A stretch of 64,000 nucleotides of DNA from Boseongicola sp. H5 (GTDB taxonomy: Bacteria; Pseudomonadota; Alphaproteobacteria; Rhodobacterales; Rhodobacteraceae), in NCBI GenBank assembly GCA_020622165.1, contig JACNMN010000013.1, forward strand, positions 48,361 to 112,360. The letters run 5' to 3'. Shown one piece after another: positions 42,263 to 50,864 of this stretch. Under the pieces are notes generated by a model that saw only the letters and a program-made list of their open reading frames with translations, made no database searches and was not told the origin of the DNA. Position numbers and translations under genes: made by a program. Positions within the stretch are counted from its first letter, which is position 1; each line of letters opens with the position of its first letter.

Positions 42263-43344
42263 CAGACGGCGCCCGACATGTCGAGATCGACCCATTTGCG
42301 GCCGGCGGTCGAGGCGATGACCGCGTCCAGCACCATCTGGTTGCGAAGCCCGTCGACGAAGCTTGCGCCGCGCCGCAGCCCGCGGTCTTCGATGATCGCG
42401 CCGGTCAGTTCCTGCAATGCGGCCAGAACGGAGACGTTCCAGATCCCCGCATTCAACCCCTCCAGAAAGGCGTTCGGATCGTCCACGCTGATATCTTTGA
42501 AGCTTTCCCCGGCCTTGGCGAAATAGAGCTTCTCGTCACTGTTCGACAAGGTCAGTGTGCCCCTGGAGCCGAAAACCTGCGTCTCGTTGCCCATATTCGT
42601 GGCCGCGACCCCGCTCATGAAGACCTGCGCCAGCGCGCCCGAGCGCATCTCCAGCGTGAAATGCGACAGGTCATCGGCGGTCGCCGTCCAGGCCTCTCCG
42701 GTCCTGGGGTCGACCCGGTCGGGCAGAACCGTGAGCGCCTGACCGATGACCGAGGCGGGCTCTCCCAACCACCAGCGCAGCATGTCGACCTGATGCGAAC
42801 CATTGGCCCCCAACCGCCCGCCGCCCATGGACGCATCGGACCACCAGTCGCCCTTGGGGCGCGAGGCCGGATCGGCCCAGGAGGCCCCGATATTCGTGAT
42901 GTTCACGTGGCGGACATCCCCCAGATCGCCGCCATGGATCATCTCGGCAATCCGGGCGCGGGTCGGGTTGAAGCGCAACTCGTGGTCGATCATGTGCAGC
43001 CGGTTGGCCGCGCGCGCGGCATCCAGCATCCGGCGCGCCTCGCCCGCGTTCATCGCGGTGGGCTTCTCGCACAGCACATGCGCGCCCCGGCTGATCGCAG
43101 CCAGCGCCATCGGCGCATGCATCACCGTGGGCGTCGCGATGCAGACCAGATCAAACCGGTGTTCGGCCAGCATCTTTTCCCAGTCATCATAGACCGCCGT
43201 GATGCCATGAGGCTCCGCCGCGGCCCGCGCGCTTTCCAGCCGCCCAGACGCAAGCGCGACGACCCGGGCTCCCTTGATATGAGCGAAGGCGGGAAGATAG
43301 GCGTCCCGCGCGAAGCTTGCGCCGATGATGCCGACATTTAACAT
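42262..43344 (-). CDS. Gfo/Idh/MocA family oxidoreductase (first of two)
   Basis: A 360-residue NAD(P)-dependent oxidoreductase. The Rossmann N-terminus is GIIGASFARDAYLPAFAHI, with the family motif CEKPTAMNAGEA at about residues 90-105. The C-terminal beta-domain has the DHELRFNPTRARI region, with a His that is often catalytic. The family oxidises or reduces sugars, inositols and related polyols. It shows a weak ribosome site (GGAG) before 43344. It begins after the binding-protein gene with a GC stem-loop between. Confidence 0.92.
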   Translation of the reverse strand: MLNVGIIGASFARDAYLPAFAHIKGARVVALASGRLESARAAAEPHGITAVYDDWEKMLAEHRFDLVCIATPTVMHAPMALAAISRGAHVLCEKPTAMNAGEARRMLDAARAANRLHMIDHELRFNPTRARIAEMIHGGDLGDVRHVNITNIGASWADPASRPKGDWWSDASMGGGRLGANGSHQVDMLRWWLGEPASVIGQALTVLPDRVDPRTGEAWTATADDLSHFTLEMRSGALAQVFMSGVAATNMGNETQVFGSRGTLTLSNSDEKLYFAKAGESFKDISVDDPNAFLEGLNAGIWNVSVLAALQELTGAIIEDRGLRRGASFVDGLRNQMVLDAVIASTAGRKWVDLDMSGAV

Positions 43345-43363
43345 GGGTTCTCCTTCAGAAATG

Positions 43364-43394
43364 GGGGCGGCACCGGGGATACCGGCGCCGCCCG
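43364..43394 (-). terminator. Intercistronic stem-loop after the binding-protein gene
   Basis: GGGCGGCACCGGG (43364-43376) can pair with CCGGCGCCGCCC (43382-43393 or 43394) around a five-base loop in the gap between the solute-binding protein and the Gfo/Idh gene. No T-run follows. It is the third binding-protein gene in this window followed by such a hairpin. Confidence 0.5.
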
Positions 43395-43404
43395 AAAGCT
43401 CGGG

Positions 43405-44952
43405 TCACTCCGCCAGGCGGGCATCCCAGAGATTGACGTGTTCATCGCGCCGGGCCTGCCATTCGATCCGGCGGCTCACCCCGTAGAAATCCGGCTGGAA
43501 ATACATGTGCAACCACGGGCCATAGTCATAGAAGACCTGAAGCATCTCATTGATGACCTCGCGCTCCTCCTCCGGCGTTGCGGCATTGGCGATGTCTTCC
43601 CAACGGTCGAACCAGCGCGGATCGGCCCAGTCGGTATAGTTCGGGCCGCTTTCCACAGTGGCCAGCACGGCCATGTCGTAAAGCGCGCTCCAAAGCGCGC
43701 CACCCGAGCCGAGGAAGAAGAGCGGGCCCGCATCGTGGCCACGGATCAGCGGCACATAAACCGACGACCATTCAAGAAGCTCCACCTCGGTCTGAACGCC
43801 AACCTCGGTCAGGAAACTGCCGACCGCAAGCGCCACATTGGCATCGTTCAGATAGCGCCCGCGCGGTGCCTGCAACGTGATCTCGAAGCGCACCCCGTCA
43901 TCGCCACGGGGGTATCCGGCCTCGTCCAGCAGGCGCTCGGCGGTTGCCGGATCGTAGGGATAGGGCTCCAGATTGGGGTTGTCGTTGGGCGGGTTCACCA
44001 ACCCGGTCGCCCGCTCACACTCGAAGTTCAGGAGTTGCGAGCAGATCGCCGGCACATTGACCGCATATTGCAGCGCACGGCGCACATTCTCGTCACGCAC
44101 CGCCTCCCCGGCGACACCCTCGAACTGGTCGGACTGGTTGAAGCCGATATACATCCGCCGCAGTCCCTGCACGACCTGAACATCGGCCACGCCGCTGGCG
44201 TTGACCACGTCCATCTGGTCGGGCGACACATTGGTGATGATATCCACATTGCCGGTCAGAAGTTCGGCAACCCGGGTCGAGGCTTCGGGAATGATCCGGA
44301 ACTCGATCCGGTCGAAATTGCCCTCGCCCTGCCATTTCTCCAGCGTCAGGTTCGACCCGATGTTCCAATCCACCAGCCGGTATTCGCCGGACGACACGGG
44401 CGAACGGGCGATTTCGTCCTCGCTCATGTTTTCGTAGCTGTCCTTGCAGTGGATGAAGACCTGCGAGGTGAAGCCAAGCGCCATGCCGGTATCGGAGACG
44501 GTGTTGATGGCGACGGTCAGGTCATCCACCACCTCGGCGCCCGCGAACTGCATCGAGGTATAGACGAAGCCGGGCGTGTTGCCCGCGAAAGCGTTCTCCG
44601 GGTCCCCCGCCCTGTTCCAGGAATAGGCCACGTCCTCCGCCGTCAGCGGTTCGCCGTCTTCGCAAACGCGGCCTTCGGGCAATGTGAATTCCAGCCGGGT
44701 GCCATCCTCGCTCATGGTCCAGCCGGTGGCCAGACGCGGCAGGATCTCCCCATCATCGCTGATGCTGGTCAGGGCGGTAAAGATGTGTCGCGCGATGTTG
44801 GAATTGTCCATCGAGCGGATCTCGGCCGGCTCGAAGGTGCTTGCATCGGCGCTGAGCCCGACCACAAGCGTGTTTTCGTCCGGTTGGGCTGACGCAACGG
44901 CTGGCAGGCCGATCGTCAGCGCGGTGGCAAGAAGCGTTCCCTTGTATCTCAT
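43405..44952 (-). CDS. ABC transporter substrate-binding protein, family 5 (peptide type), without permease genes
   Basis: A 515-residue SBP_bac_5 protein with a Sec signal (MRYKGTLLATALTIGLPAVASA, cleavage after SAQ). The mature part shows family blocks LVVGLSADASTFEPAEIRS, LEFTLPEGRVCEDGEPLTAEDV and GFNQSDQFEG. Two Cys near CEDGE and elsewhere are not a lipobox. No permease or ATPase follows within the locus, so it must use another transporter or act as a scavenging receptor. It lies in the middle of the minus-strand run and is preceded by AAGGA. Confidence 0.9.
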   Translation of the reverse strand: MRYKGTLLATALTIGLPAVASAQPDENTLVVGLSADASTFEPAEIRSMDNSNIARHIFTALTSISDDGEILPRLATGWTMSEDGTRLEFTLPEGRVCEDGEPLTAEDVAYSWNRAGDPENAFAGNTPGFVYTSMQFAGAEVVDDLTVAINTVSDTGMALGFTSQVFIHCKDSYENMSEDEIARSPVSSGEYRLVDWNIGSNLTLEKWQGEGNFDRIEFRIIPEASTRVAELLTGNVDIITNVSPDQMDVVNASGVADVQVVQGLRRMYIGFNQSDQFEGVAGEAVRDENVRRALQYAVNVPAICSQLLNFECERATGLVNPPNDNPNLEPYPYDPATAERLLDEAGYPRGDDGVRFEITLQAPRGRYLNDANVALAVGSFLTEVGVQTEVELLEWSSVYVPLIRGHDAGPLFFLGSGGALWSALYDMAVLATVESGPNYTDWADPRWFDRWEDIANAATPEEEREVINEMLQVFYDYGPWLHMYFQPDFYGVSRRIEWQARRDEHVNLWDARLAE

Positions 44953-45029
44953 GTCTCATGTCCTTCGTTGTAGCAATACGCCATCGGTGAAGTGGTCATG
45001 GGCCCGCTTGAACGGACTTCTCGGTTTGT

Positions 45030-46064
45030 TCAGCCCGGCGCCAGCGTGGCGGACCGGACCTCCTCGATCTCGACCGCGGCACGTCGGTCTGAGGCCAAAA
45101 TGCAGGCTTGCAGCATGTAGAGGGATTGCAGGTGATCGCGCCCGGTGCATTCGGGCGGCGCATCGCCGCGGCAGGTCGCGACGAACGCCTCCAGCAAAGC
45201 GGTCGCATCGCTGATCCAGGGCGTGTGGTCGGGCAAGGGCACGGTCGTCAGTTCGGGCTCCATGCGGTGTGCCATCGCCAGATCGCCGAACATCTCGCGC
45301 TGGACGATCACGCCTTCCGAGCAATCCGTGCGCCAGTCGAAATGCATCGGTTCATGGCCGGATTGCCATGTCCCCTGATAATTGACGGTCATCCCGTTCT
45401 CGAACGCGATCAGGGCGGAGACATTCGCGTCGCCGGCATACATCGTCCAGCTCGGGTTGAAGGTATGGGCCTGAATGTGCAGCGGCTCGGTCCGGTAGAC
45501 GTAGCGCATGAGGTCGAAATGGTGGATCGACTGTTCCCAGAGCATCGGATGCGCCATGCGCAGCGGATAGGAGTTCAGCCAGTCCTGCGTACCGTCGCGC
45601 CAGCGTTCATAGGTGAACCGCCCGAAGCCCGGCGTCCCCAGCGCCCCCTCCTCCAGAATACGGCGCATCGCCCGGGTCACGGCCAGATAGCGGAAGTTCA
45701 GACCGACGATCAGGTGAACCCCCGCCGCCTCCGCCATCACCACGAACTTCGCGGCCGTCCCCACATCGTCGGAAAGCGGTTTTTCCGCCAGAATGGCCAG
45801 ACCGGCGGTGCAAGCCGCGTCAATCTGCGCCTCCCGCCCGCCCGGCGGCGTGCAGAGCAGGACCGCATCGGCCCCGGTCCCGACTACATCGGACAGATCC
45901 GCGCAGATGGGCAGATCCGGAAACCGCTCCGCCGCACGGGCGCGGGCGCCCGGGTCCGGGTCGCAAAGCGCCGCTATCTCGACATCCGGGGACCTGCCCA
46001 CCACATCCAGCCAGGTGCGCGACCGGGCGCCAAGCCCGACGATGATCAGGCGGAGCGGCGTCAT
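45030..46064 (-). CDS. Gfo/Idh/MocA family oxidoreductase (second of two)
   Basis: A 344-residue relative of the gene at 42262. The dinucleotide loop reads VGLGARSRTWLD, and the family motif is AEKPLSDDVGTA. The C-terminal domain contains GLNFRYLAVTRAMRRI and the HFDLMRYVY segment. The two proteins share fold and likely reaction type but diverge in sequence. It overlaps the neighbouring epimerase gene by ATGA. Having two Gfo/Idh enzymes in one run suggests two steps on related hydroxy compounds. Confidence 0.9.
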   Translation of the reverse strand: MTPLRLIIVGLGARSRTWLDVVGRSPDVEIAALCDPDPGARARAAERFPDLPICADLSDVVGTGADAVLLCTPPGGREAQIDAACTAGLAILAEKPLSDDVGTAAKFVVMAEAAGVHLIVGLNFRYLAVTRAMRRILEEGALGTPGFGRFTYERWRDGTQDWLNSYPLRMAHPMLWEQSIHHFDLMRYVYRTEPLHIQAHTFNPSWTMYAGDANVSALIAFENGMTVNYQGTWQSGHEPMHFDWRTDCSEGVIVQREMFGDLAMAHRMEPELTTVPLPDHTPWISDATALLEAFVATCRGDAPPECTGRDHLQSLYMLQACILASDRRAAVEIEEVRSATLAPG

Positions 46065-46996
46065 AGCGCCGCCTCGACCGGGAGGAGCCGATCAAGCGCC
46101 GTTTCCATCCCGGTCCAGTCGATCGCGGTGAAGACGCTTTCGTGATCGCTGCCCATCGGCGGGCGCACCGGCCGGTGCGGTGGTGGCGCAAGACGGATCA
46201 AGGTGCCGCGCAGCCGTTCCGCAATGGCCCGGGCCAGTGCGAGATCGCTCTGCACGGGCGGCGTACCGGCGTGAAGGACGCGCGCGCCGTTTGCGGCGAT
46301 TGTGCCGATATGCGCCGCGATCCCGTCGGCAAGATCGGGCAGCCACGACCATTCACGGTGCGCCTCGGGCGCGTCCAAGGTAATGACGCCACTGCTCCGC
46401 GCCTCCGCCAGCATGCGCTGCACCAGGCAAAGCCTCTGGCGGCTCTCCCGCACCGCTTCATGGGGGCCGAAGACATTGCCGAGGCGCAGGCTCGACGTGA
46501 CGAAGCCATCTTCGGCGGCGGCCTCGGTCAGAAGTTCGCCCGCGCGTTTGGCAGCGGCATAGGCACAGAGCGCCGTGGGGGTGGTGGCTTCGGTAAAACG
46601 CTCGCCCGGCGCCGGCCCGTCCTGCGGCTCGAACACGCCCATGGAACTGAGAAAGAGAAAGGCGCGCGCGCCTGCACCGCGCGCCATCTCAAGCGTGCGG
46701 GTCAGAAGCTCCGTGTTGCGCCGGATATGCCCTGCCCGCGACAGCTCAAGCCGCGCCGGGGCCGCTGTGATCGCAGCGCCGTGGATGACAGCCGAAGGCG
46801 CAAGAGCGGCCAGAGCGGGCAACGTCTCGTCCAGCGGTCCTTCGATCCGGCGGATAGTGCCAAGACGCGCGGCGGTCGCGCTGTCGAAATGCCGGTCCGC
46901 GGCCAGAACCTGCCGGCCCGCGCGGTGAAGCGCCAGCGCGATCTCGGAGCAGACGAACCCGCCAGCGCCGGTGACGAGGACCGGGCCATCGCTCAT
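46061..46996 (-). CDS. NAD-dependent epimerase/dehydratase family protein (extended SDR)
   Basis: A 311-residue extended SDR. It starts PVLVTGAGGFVCSEIALAL (glycine-rich loop) and has the family Ser in FLFLSSMGVFEP and Tyr-x3-Lys in YAAAKRAGE. This group epimerises, dehydrates or reduces NDP-sugars or related polyols. The start ATG at 46996 overlaps the DHDPS-family stop as ATGA; an upstream frame to 47272 looks non-coding. Its substrate in this locus is unknown. Confidence 0.88.
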   Translation of the reverse strand: MSDGPVLVTGAGGFVCSEIALALHRAGRQVLAADRHFDSATAARLGTIRRIEGPLDETLPALAALAPSAVIHGAAITAAPARLELSRAGHIRRNTELLTRTLEMARGAGARAFLFLSSMGVFEPQDGPAPGERFTEATTPTALCAYAAAKRAGELLTEAAAEDGFVTSSLRLGNVFGPHEAVRESRQRLCLVQRMLAEARSSGVITLDAPEAHREWSWLPDLADGIAAHIGTIAANGARVLHAGTPPVQSDLALARAIAERLRGTLIRLAPPPHRPVRPPMGSDHESVFTAIDWTGMETALDRLLPVEAAL

Positions 46997-47895
46997 GGCG
47001 GCGTCTGTGCGCCTGCGATGCGCACAGCCTCGGCAATCGCATCGGCGTGGTCCGGCCCGGTCGCGGTGAAGGGCGGGCGGACGCGGGCATATCCCGCATC
47101 CCCGGTCTGAAGCGCCACCGCCGCCTTGATCGCGGGGATCAATGGCAGGGTTTCGAAAATCTTGCGAACCTCGCTCACCTGCCGGTGATGGGCGGCTTCG
47201 TCCGGCCCCCCGAGCCCGTCGATCAGGCGGCGTATGCCTGCCGCATTCACGTTCGAGCTGGCGCTGATGCATCCCGCGCCGCCCGCCGCCACATTATCGG
47301 GGATCAGCGATTCCGAGGCCGAATAGGTATCGATGCCGGGGAACGCCGCGATCACCGCGGCGGTGTTTTCCCAGTTGCCAGAGCTGTCCTTGAGCCCGGC
47401 GATAGTGTCCGGAAAGGCCGCGATCAGGCGGTCGATCAGCGGCAGGGTGATCGGCACGCCGGACATTTGCGGGATATGGTAAAGATAGACGCGCAGATCG
47501 GAGCCCACCGCCTCGATCACCTGCGCATAGGCATCGAACACGCCGTCATCGCTGACACCCTTGTAGAAGAATGGCGGCAGCATCAGCACCCCCCGGCAAC
47601 CAAGGCCGGTCGCATGGGATGACAGCGCGATGGTATCGGCCGCCGCCGAGCAGCCGGTGCCCGGGATCAACTGCGCGGGCGGAATTCCGGCGTCGATCAA
47701 CGCCTCCAGCGCCTGCATCCGTTCCGCGACAGACAGGGAGTTCGCCTCGCTGGTGGTGCCGAACGGCGCCAGCCCATGCGCCCCGGCCGCGATCAGCGCC
47801 TTTGCATGCGCCACGAAACGGTCCGTATCCACGGACAGATCGGCCGCAAAAGGCGTGATGGCGGGAACAAACAGTTCGGTCTTGCGTGGGGTCAT
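46993..47895 (-). CDS. Dihydrodipicolinate synthase (DapA/NanA) family protein
   Basis: A 300-residue class I aldolase. The Schiff-base lysine is Lys169 (IAGLKDSSGNW), the tyrosine Tyr139 (VYLYHIPQMSG), and the pyruvate-binding block is FGTTSEANSLSVAERMQ (normally GTTGE; here GTTSE). DapA-family members cleave or form 4-hydroxy-2-oxo acids, sialic acid or 2-keto-3-deoxy sugar acids. In this locus a lyase that makes pyruvate from a hydroxy-oxo acid is more likely than lysine biosynthesis. It overlaps the epimerase by ATGA. Confidence 0.9.
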   Translation of the reverse strand: MTPRKTELFVPAITPFAADLSVDTDRFVAHAKALIAAGAHGLAPFGTTSEANSLSVAERMQALEALIDAGIPPAQLIPGTGCSAAADTIALSSHATGLGCRGVLMLPPFFYKGVSDDGVFDAYAQVIEAVGSDLRVYLYHIPQMSGVPITLPLIDRLIAAFPDTIAGLKDSSGNWENTAAVIAAFPGIDTYSASESLIPDNVAAGGAGCISASSNVNAAGIRRLIDGLGGPDEAAHHRQVSEVRKIFETLPLIPAIKAAVALQTGDAGYARVRPPFTATGPDHADAIAEAVRIAGAQTPP

Positions 47896-47920
47896 CTTCG
47901 ATGTCTCTTTCGGGCGCCTG

Positions 47921-48424
47921 TCAAGCGCCGGCCAATGGGTCCGTGGGGTCGATCAGGGTCAGCGGCGCGATGGTGCGGAAATCATCGTCCTGCATCGGGC
48001 CGCCTCGCCACATCAGGACGGTGAAATGGCCCGGTCGGTCCAGCACGGTCGCGCCCAGATGCCAGACGCCGGGGTTGAAGATCACGCCGATCGTGCCGGG
48101 CATCAGAAACGCCAGCGCCCGGTCGGGAAGCGGCCGCCCCTCGATGTCGGAGGGCATCACCATCACCGCGTAGCGCGACACGTCGAGCGGAAAGAAACAC
48201 TGCGCCGCGAAGGGATGGCGTTCGATGCGGGTCACCGCCAGCGGCAGCGCCTGAGGCGCCACGTTGTTGACATGCAGCACCGGGGCGCTGGTTTCGCCGC
48301 GCGCATGCAACGCGGTGCTGTAGAACCGCCGGGTGCCCGGCTCTTCCGGCGGCAGAACCAGATCCCCATAGGGGGCGAACGCGGCCGCATCGGGGGGTTG
48401 CAGCTTCAGCACCGGGCCGGTCAT
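47921..48424 (-). CDS. Ureidoglycolate lyase family protein
   Basis: A 167-residue protein of the AllA (ureidoglycolate lyase) family. It has the N-terminal FAPYGDLVLPPEEPGTRRFYS, the HVNNVAPQALPLAVTRIERHPFAAQCFFPL block and the active-site region GVWHLGATVLDRPGHFTVL. AllA converts ureidoglycolate to glyoxylate and urea in purine breakdown. The PuuE-type gene next to it would support a ureide pathway, but no uricase or allantoate hydrolase is nearby, so its substrate here may differ. It overlaps PuuE by ATGA. Confidence 0.88.
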   Translation of the reverse strand: MTGPVLKLQPPDAAAFAPYGDLVLPPEEPGTRRFYSTALHARGETSAPVLHVNNVAPQALPLAVTRIERHPFAAQCFFPLDVSRYAVMVMPSDIEGRPLPDRALAFLMPGTIGVIFNPGVWHLGATVLDRPGHFTVLMWRGGPMQDDDFRTIAPLTLIDPTDPLAGA

Positions 48425-49332
48425 CGGCCCTGCCCCGGCGGGACCCGATCGCGCCAGAACTCCGCGATCTCGTCACGCCCGCAAACCCAGACATCCGCCC
48501 GGCCCGCGATGTGATCCATGAACCGTATCAGCCCGGCCAGCCGGCCCGGATGGCCGATGATGCGGGAATGCAGCCCCACCGACATCATCCGCGGCATCTC
48601 TCGGGCCTCGGCCAGCAATATGTCGAAACTGTCGATCAGGAAATTGGCATAATCGCTTGCCGCGAAGACGTCTCCCGACAGGAACTTGGCGTCATTGGTG
48701 ACCATCGAATAGGGCACGACCAGATGCGGCTTGCCCGAGACCTCCGTCCAGTAGGGCAGATCGTCGTTATAGGCGTCGCTGTCATAGCTGTAGCCGCCAT
48801 GGGCCACCAGAAGATCCCGCGTCGCGAGCGAGGCGGAATAGCGGCAATACCAGCCCTTCGGCGGGCGGCCGACGGTTCGGGTCAGGCTCTCATGGGCCTT
48901 TGCGATATGATCGGCCTCGGTTTGGGCATCCAGATGATAATGCTCGATCCAGCGCCAGCCATGGGCGCAGATATCCCAGTCCGTCGCGGAAATCGCCGCG
49001 GCGATGTCGGGGCAGCGTTCCAGCGCAAGAGCGCTGGCGAACACCGTCAGCGGCAGGCCGCGCGACCGGAACAGACGGTGCAGCCGCCAGAAGCCGACCC
49101 GCGATCCGTATTCATACATGCTTTCAGCGGCCAGATCCCGGTCGCCTGCGGGAACCCGGCTGGCCCGAACCTCGCTCAGCGCGCTTTCGGAACGGCCATC
49201 GCCATCGCCGACGGAGTATTCGGAGCCCTCCTCGATATTCAGCACGAAGTTGACGGCGAGACCCGCGCCGCCCGGCCAGCGGATATCGGGCGGGTTGGCG
49301 CCGTATCCGGCCAGATCGCGGGGCCGGGTCAT
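48421..49332 (-). CDS. Polysaccharide deacetylase-family allantoinase (PuuE-type)
   Basis: A 303-residue member of the metal-independent allantoinase PuuE branch of the polysaccharide-deacetylase fold. Family features are the opening PRDLAGYGANPPDIRWPGGA, VNFVLNIEEGSEYSVGDGD, the SRVGFWRLHRLFRSRGLPLTVF block and CAHGWRWIEHY. PuuE opens (S)-allantoin to allantoate. It overlaps the AllA-like gene. A separate AllB-type amidohydrolase lies at 61663. Activity on another cyclic ureide or on a deacetylation substrate is possible. Confidence 0.88.
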   Translation of the reverse strand: MTRPRDLAGYGANPPDIRWPGGAGLAVNFVLNIEEGSEYSVGDGDGRSESALSEVRASRVPAGDRDLAAESMYEYGSRVGFWRLHRLFRSRGLPLTVFASALALERCPDIAAAISATDWDICAHGWRWIEHYHLDAQTEADHIAKAHESLTRTVGRPPKGWYCRYSASLATRDLLVAHGGYSYDSDAYNDDLPYWTEVSGKPHLVVPYSMVTNDAKFLSGDVFAASDYANFLIDSFDILLAEAREMPRMMSVGLHSRIIGHPGRLAGLIRFMDHIAGRADVWVCGRDEIAEFWRDRVPPGQGR

Positions 49333-49362
49333 GAATGCGCCCTGCGCTGGCGGGGGGTCCGT

Positions 49363-50361
49363 TCAATCACGCGGCCCCTCCACCTTGTTGAAGAAGCAGC
49401 ACCAGTCGCCCCGATTGACATTCGGCAGCGCGCGCAGACCGAAGAACATGCCATCGGCGGGTGCATGCAGCGCGCCGACCTCATCGCCGAAGATATTGAC
49501 GATGGAGGCGATCTTGTCGCCCTTCCGCATCATGGTGAGGAACTCCACGCCCTCCTCGGGCAGGAATATGCCGGACGCGGGCGCCAGCAGCGCCTGCTGC
49601 TGGCCCTTGGTGGCGTCGTCGGGATAGGTCGCCTCGCCGTCCAGCATATCGTAGTGGTAGCAGATGTTCAGGATCGACTTCGCAAGCTCGCGGCCCACGT
49701 AACGGAACCGTTCGGGCGAGGTGTAGGAGCGCCCGCCAAGCTCGACCGTGATCCCCACCTTGCCGGCATTGTTAAGCGCCGCCATTGGGCTGCCGGATTT
49801 GGTGAAGTTCGACATGATGCAGCCCCAGCCTGCGCCCATGGCCTTGGCAAGTTCCACGCTTTCGGGGCGCTCGTCGACGAAGATCGCCTTGTCGAGGAAG
49901 GAATGCGCGCCGCCGGAATGGATCGAGATCTCCAGATCGGCCACGTCCTTCATCGCCTGCCAATGGGCATCGGCCACCCGGTCGGAAAAATAGCCGTCGG
50001 GCTTGCCGGGATAGATCCGGTTCATGTCATAGGTGAACGTGTCGAGCGGGTTGCCCCGTTCGGCGGCCGAAAACGCCAGCGGGTTCACGCACGGTACCAT
50101 CACGACCGCACCGCGCAGCTTGGCCGGATCGATCTGCTTTTGCGCCATCATGCAGGCCAGCGGCCCCTCGGGCTCATCGCCGTGGATTGCCGCATTGACC
50201 CAGAAGGTCGGCCCGGCGCCCGCGCCATTGATCACCACCACCGGGATCTCGACCCTGATCCCGCCGGCCAGATCACCCGCGGGGATCGCGCCGCGCACCG
50301 TTTCACCGGGTTGCGCCGTCGCGGTGCCCACGCTCAGCGACTGGTTTGCATCCGTGCTCAT
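49363..50361 (-). CDS. Succinylglutamate desuccinylase/aspartoacylase family protein
   Basis: A 332-residue zinc deacylase. The metal ligands are His60 and Glu63 (NAAIHGDEPEGPL) and His148 (ISIHSGG), with the arginine-binding block DMNRIYPGKPDGYFS. The family removes N-acyl groups from amino acids: N-acetylaspartate, N-succinylglutamate, or N-acetyl-diaminobutyrate in ectoine breakdown (DoeB). The ectoine pathway also has an M24-type hydrolase and an aminotransferase, both present here, but other ectoine genes are not. It overlaps the VOC gene by ATGA. The acyl-amino acid substrate is unknown. Confidence 0.88.
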   Translation of the reverse strand: MSTDANQSLSVGTATAQPGETVRGAIPAGDLAGGIRVEIPVVVINGAGAGPTFWVNAAIHGDEPEGPLACMMAQKQIDPAKLRGAVVMVPCVNPLAFSAAERGNPLDTFTYDMNRIYPGKPDGYFSDRVADAHWQAMKDVADLEISIHSGGAHSFLDKAIFVDERPESVELAKAMGAGWGCIMSNFTKSGSPMAALNNAGKVGITVELGGRSYTSPERFRYVGRELAKSILNICYHYDMLDGEATYPDDATKGQQQALLAPASGIFLPEEGVEFLTMMRKGDKIASIVNIFGDEVGALHAPADGMFFGLRALPNVNRGDWCCFFNKVEGPRD

Positions 50362-50849
50362 ACCGCTTCGGCCCCCGATTTTTCGTAAGCCGCAAGCTGT
50401 TCGGGCGTGTAGACCTGCATGAATTCGATCTCGATCCCGCCGGCATCATTGTCCAGAAACGCGACCCAGCCCTCGGGATGGGCATGGCTGCCGTAAACGC
50501 CGCAGGCCTGACAGATGCGAAGCTCCGCGCCTTGGGATTTCGCGTGGTCCAGCGCATTGTCGATATCGTCGACCTCATAGCAGATATGGTGGAGACCCTC
50601 GGCGCCCCGCTCCTTGATCCAGGACGCGAAGCGACCGTCCGGGTCGGTCGACTGGCAAAGCTGATACTCGATGCCGCCCAGATAGAAGAGCGCGACCTTG
50701 TTACCGGATTTCGGGAAATGCGTGATCTCGGTCTCCGCAGGCACATGCAGGAACTTCGCATAGGCGCTCAGCGCCTGCTCGGCATCCTTCACGGCAAAGG
50801 CCATGTGCTTGATGCTTCTGATATTGGGGTTGTCGGATTTCACATCCAT
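50358..50849 (-). CDS. VOC superfamily protein (glyoxalase/methylmalonyl-CoA epimerase-like)
   Basis: A 163-residue VOC protein made of two beta-alpha-beta-beta-beta modules. The first begins SIKHMAFAVKDAEQALSAY (metal His), the second ends LHHICYEVDDIDNALDH (metal His) and FLDNDAGGIEIEFMQVYTPEQL (metal Glu). This is the methylmalonyl-CoA epimerase/glyoxalase arrangement. It may epimerise a CoA ester or bind a hydroxy-acid. It overlaps the desuccinylase-like gene by ATGA and follows the aminotransferase by 15 bases. Confidence 0.88.
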   Translation of the reverse strand: MDVKSDNPNIRSIKHMAFAVKDAEQALSAYAKFLHVPAETEITHFPKSGNKVALFYLGGIEYQLCQSTDPDGRFASWIKERGAEGLHHICYEVDDIDNALDHAKSQGAELRICQACGVYGSHAHPEGWVAFLDNDAGGIEIEFMQVYTPEQLAAYEKSGAEAV

Positions 50850-50864
50850 GTCTGCGTCCCTTTC

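Noticed and set aside
46993..47895. dapA for lysine biosynthesis
   Set aside because: The GTTGE block is GTTSE and the gene lies in a catabolic run, so a lyase of another 2-oxo acid is more likely.
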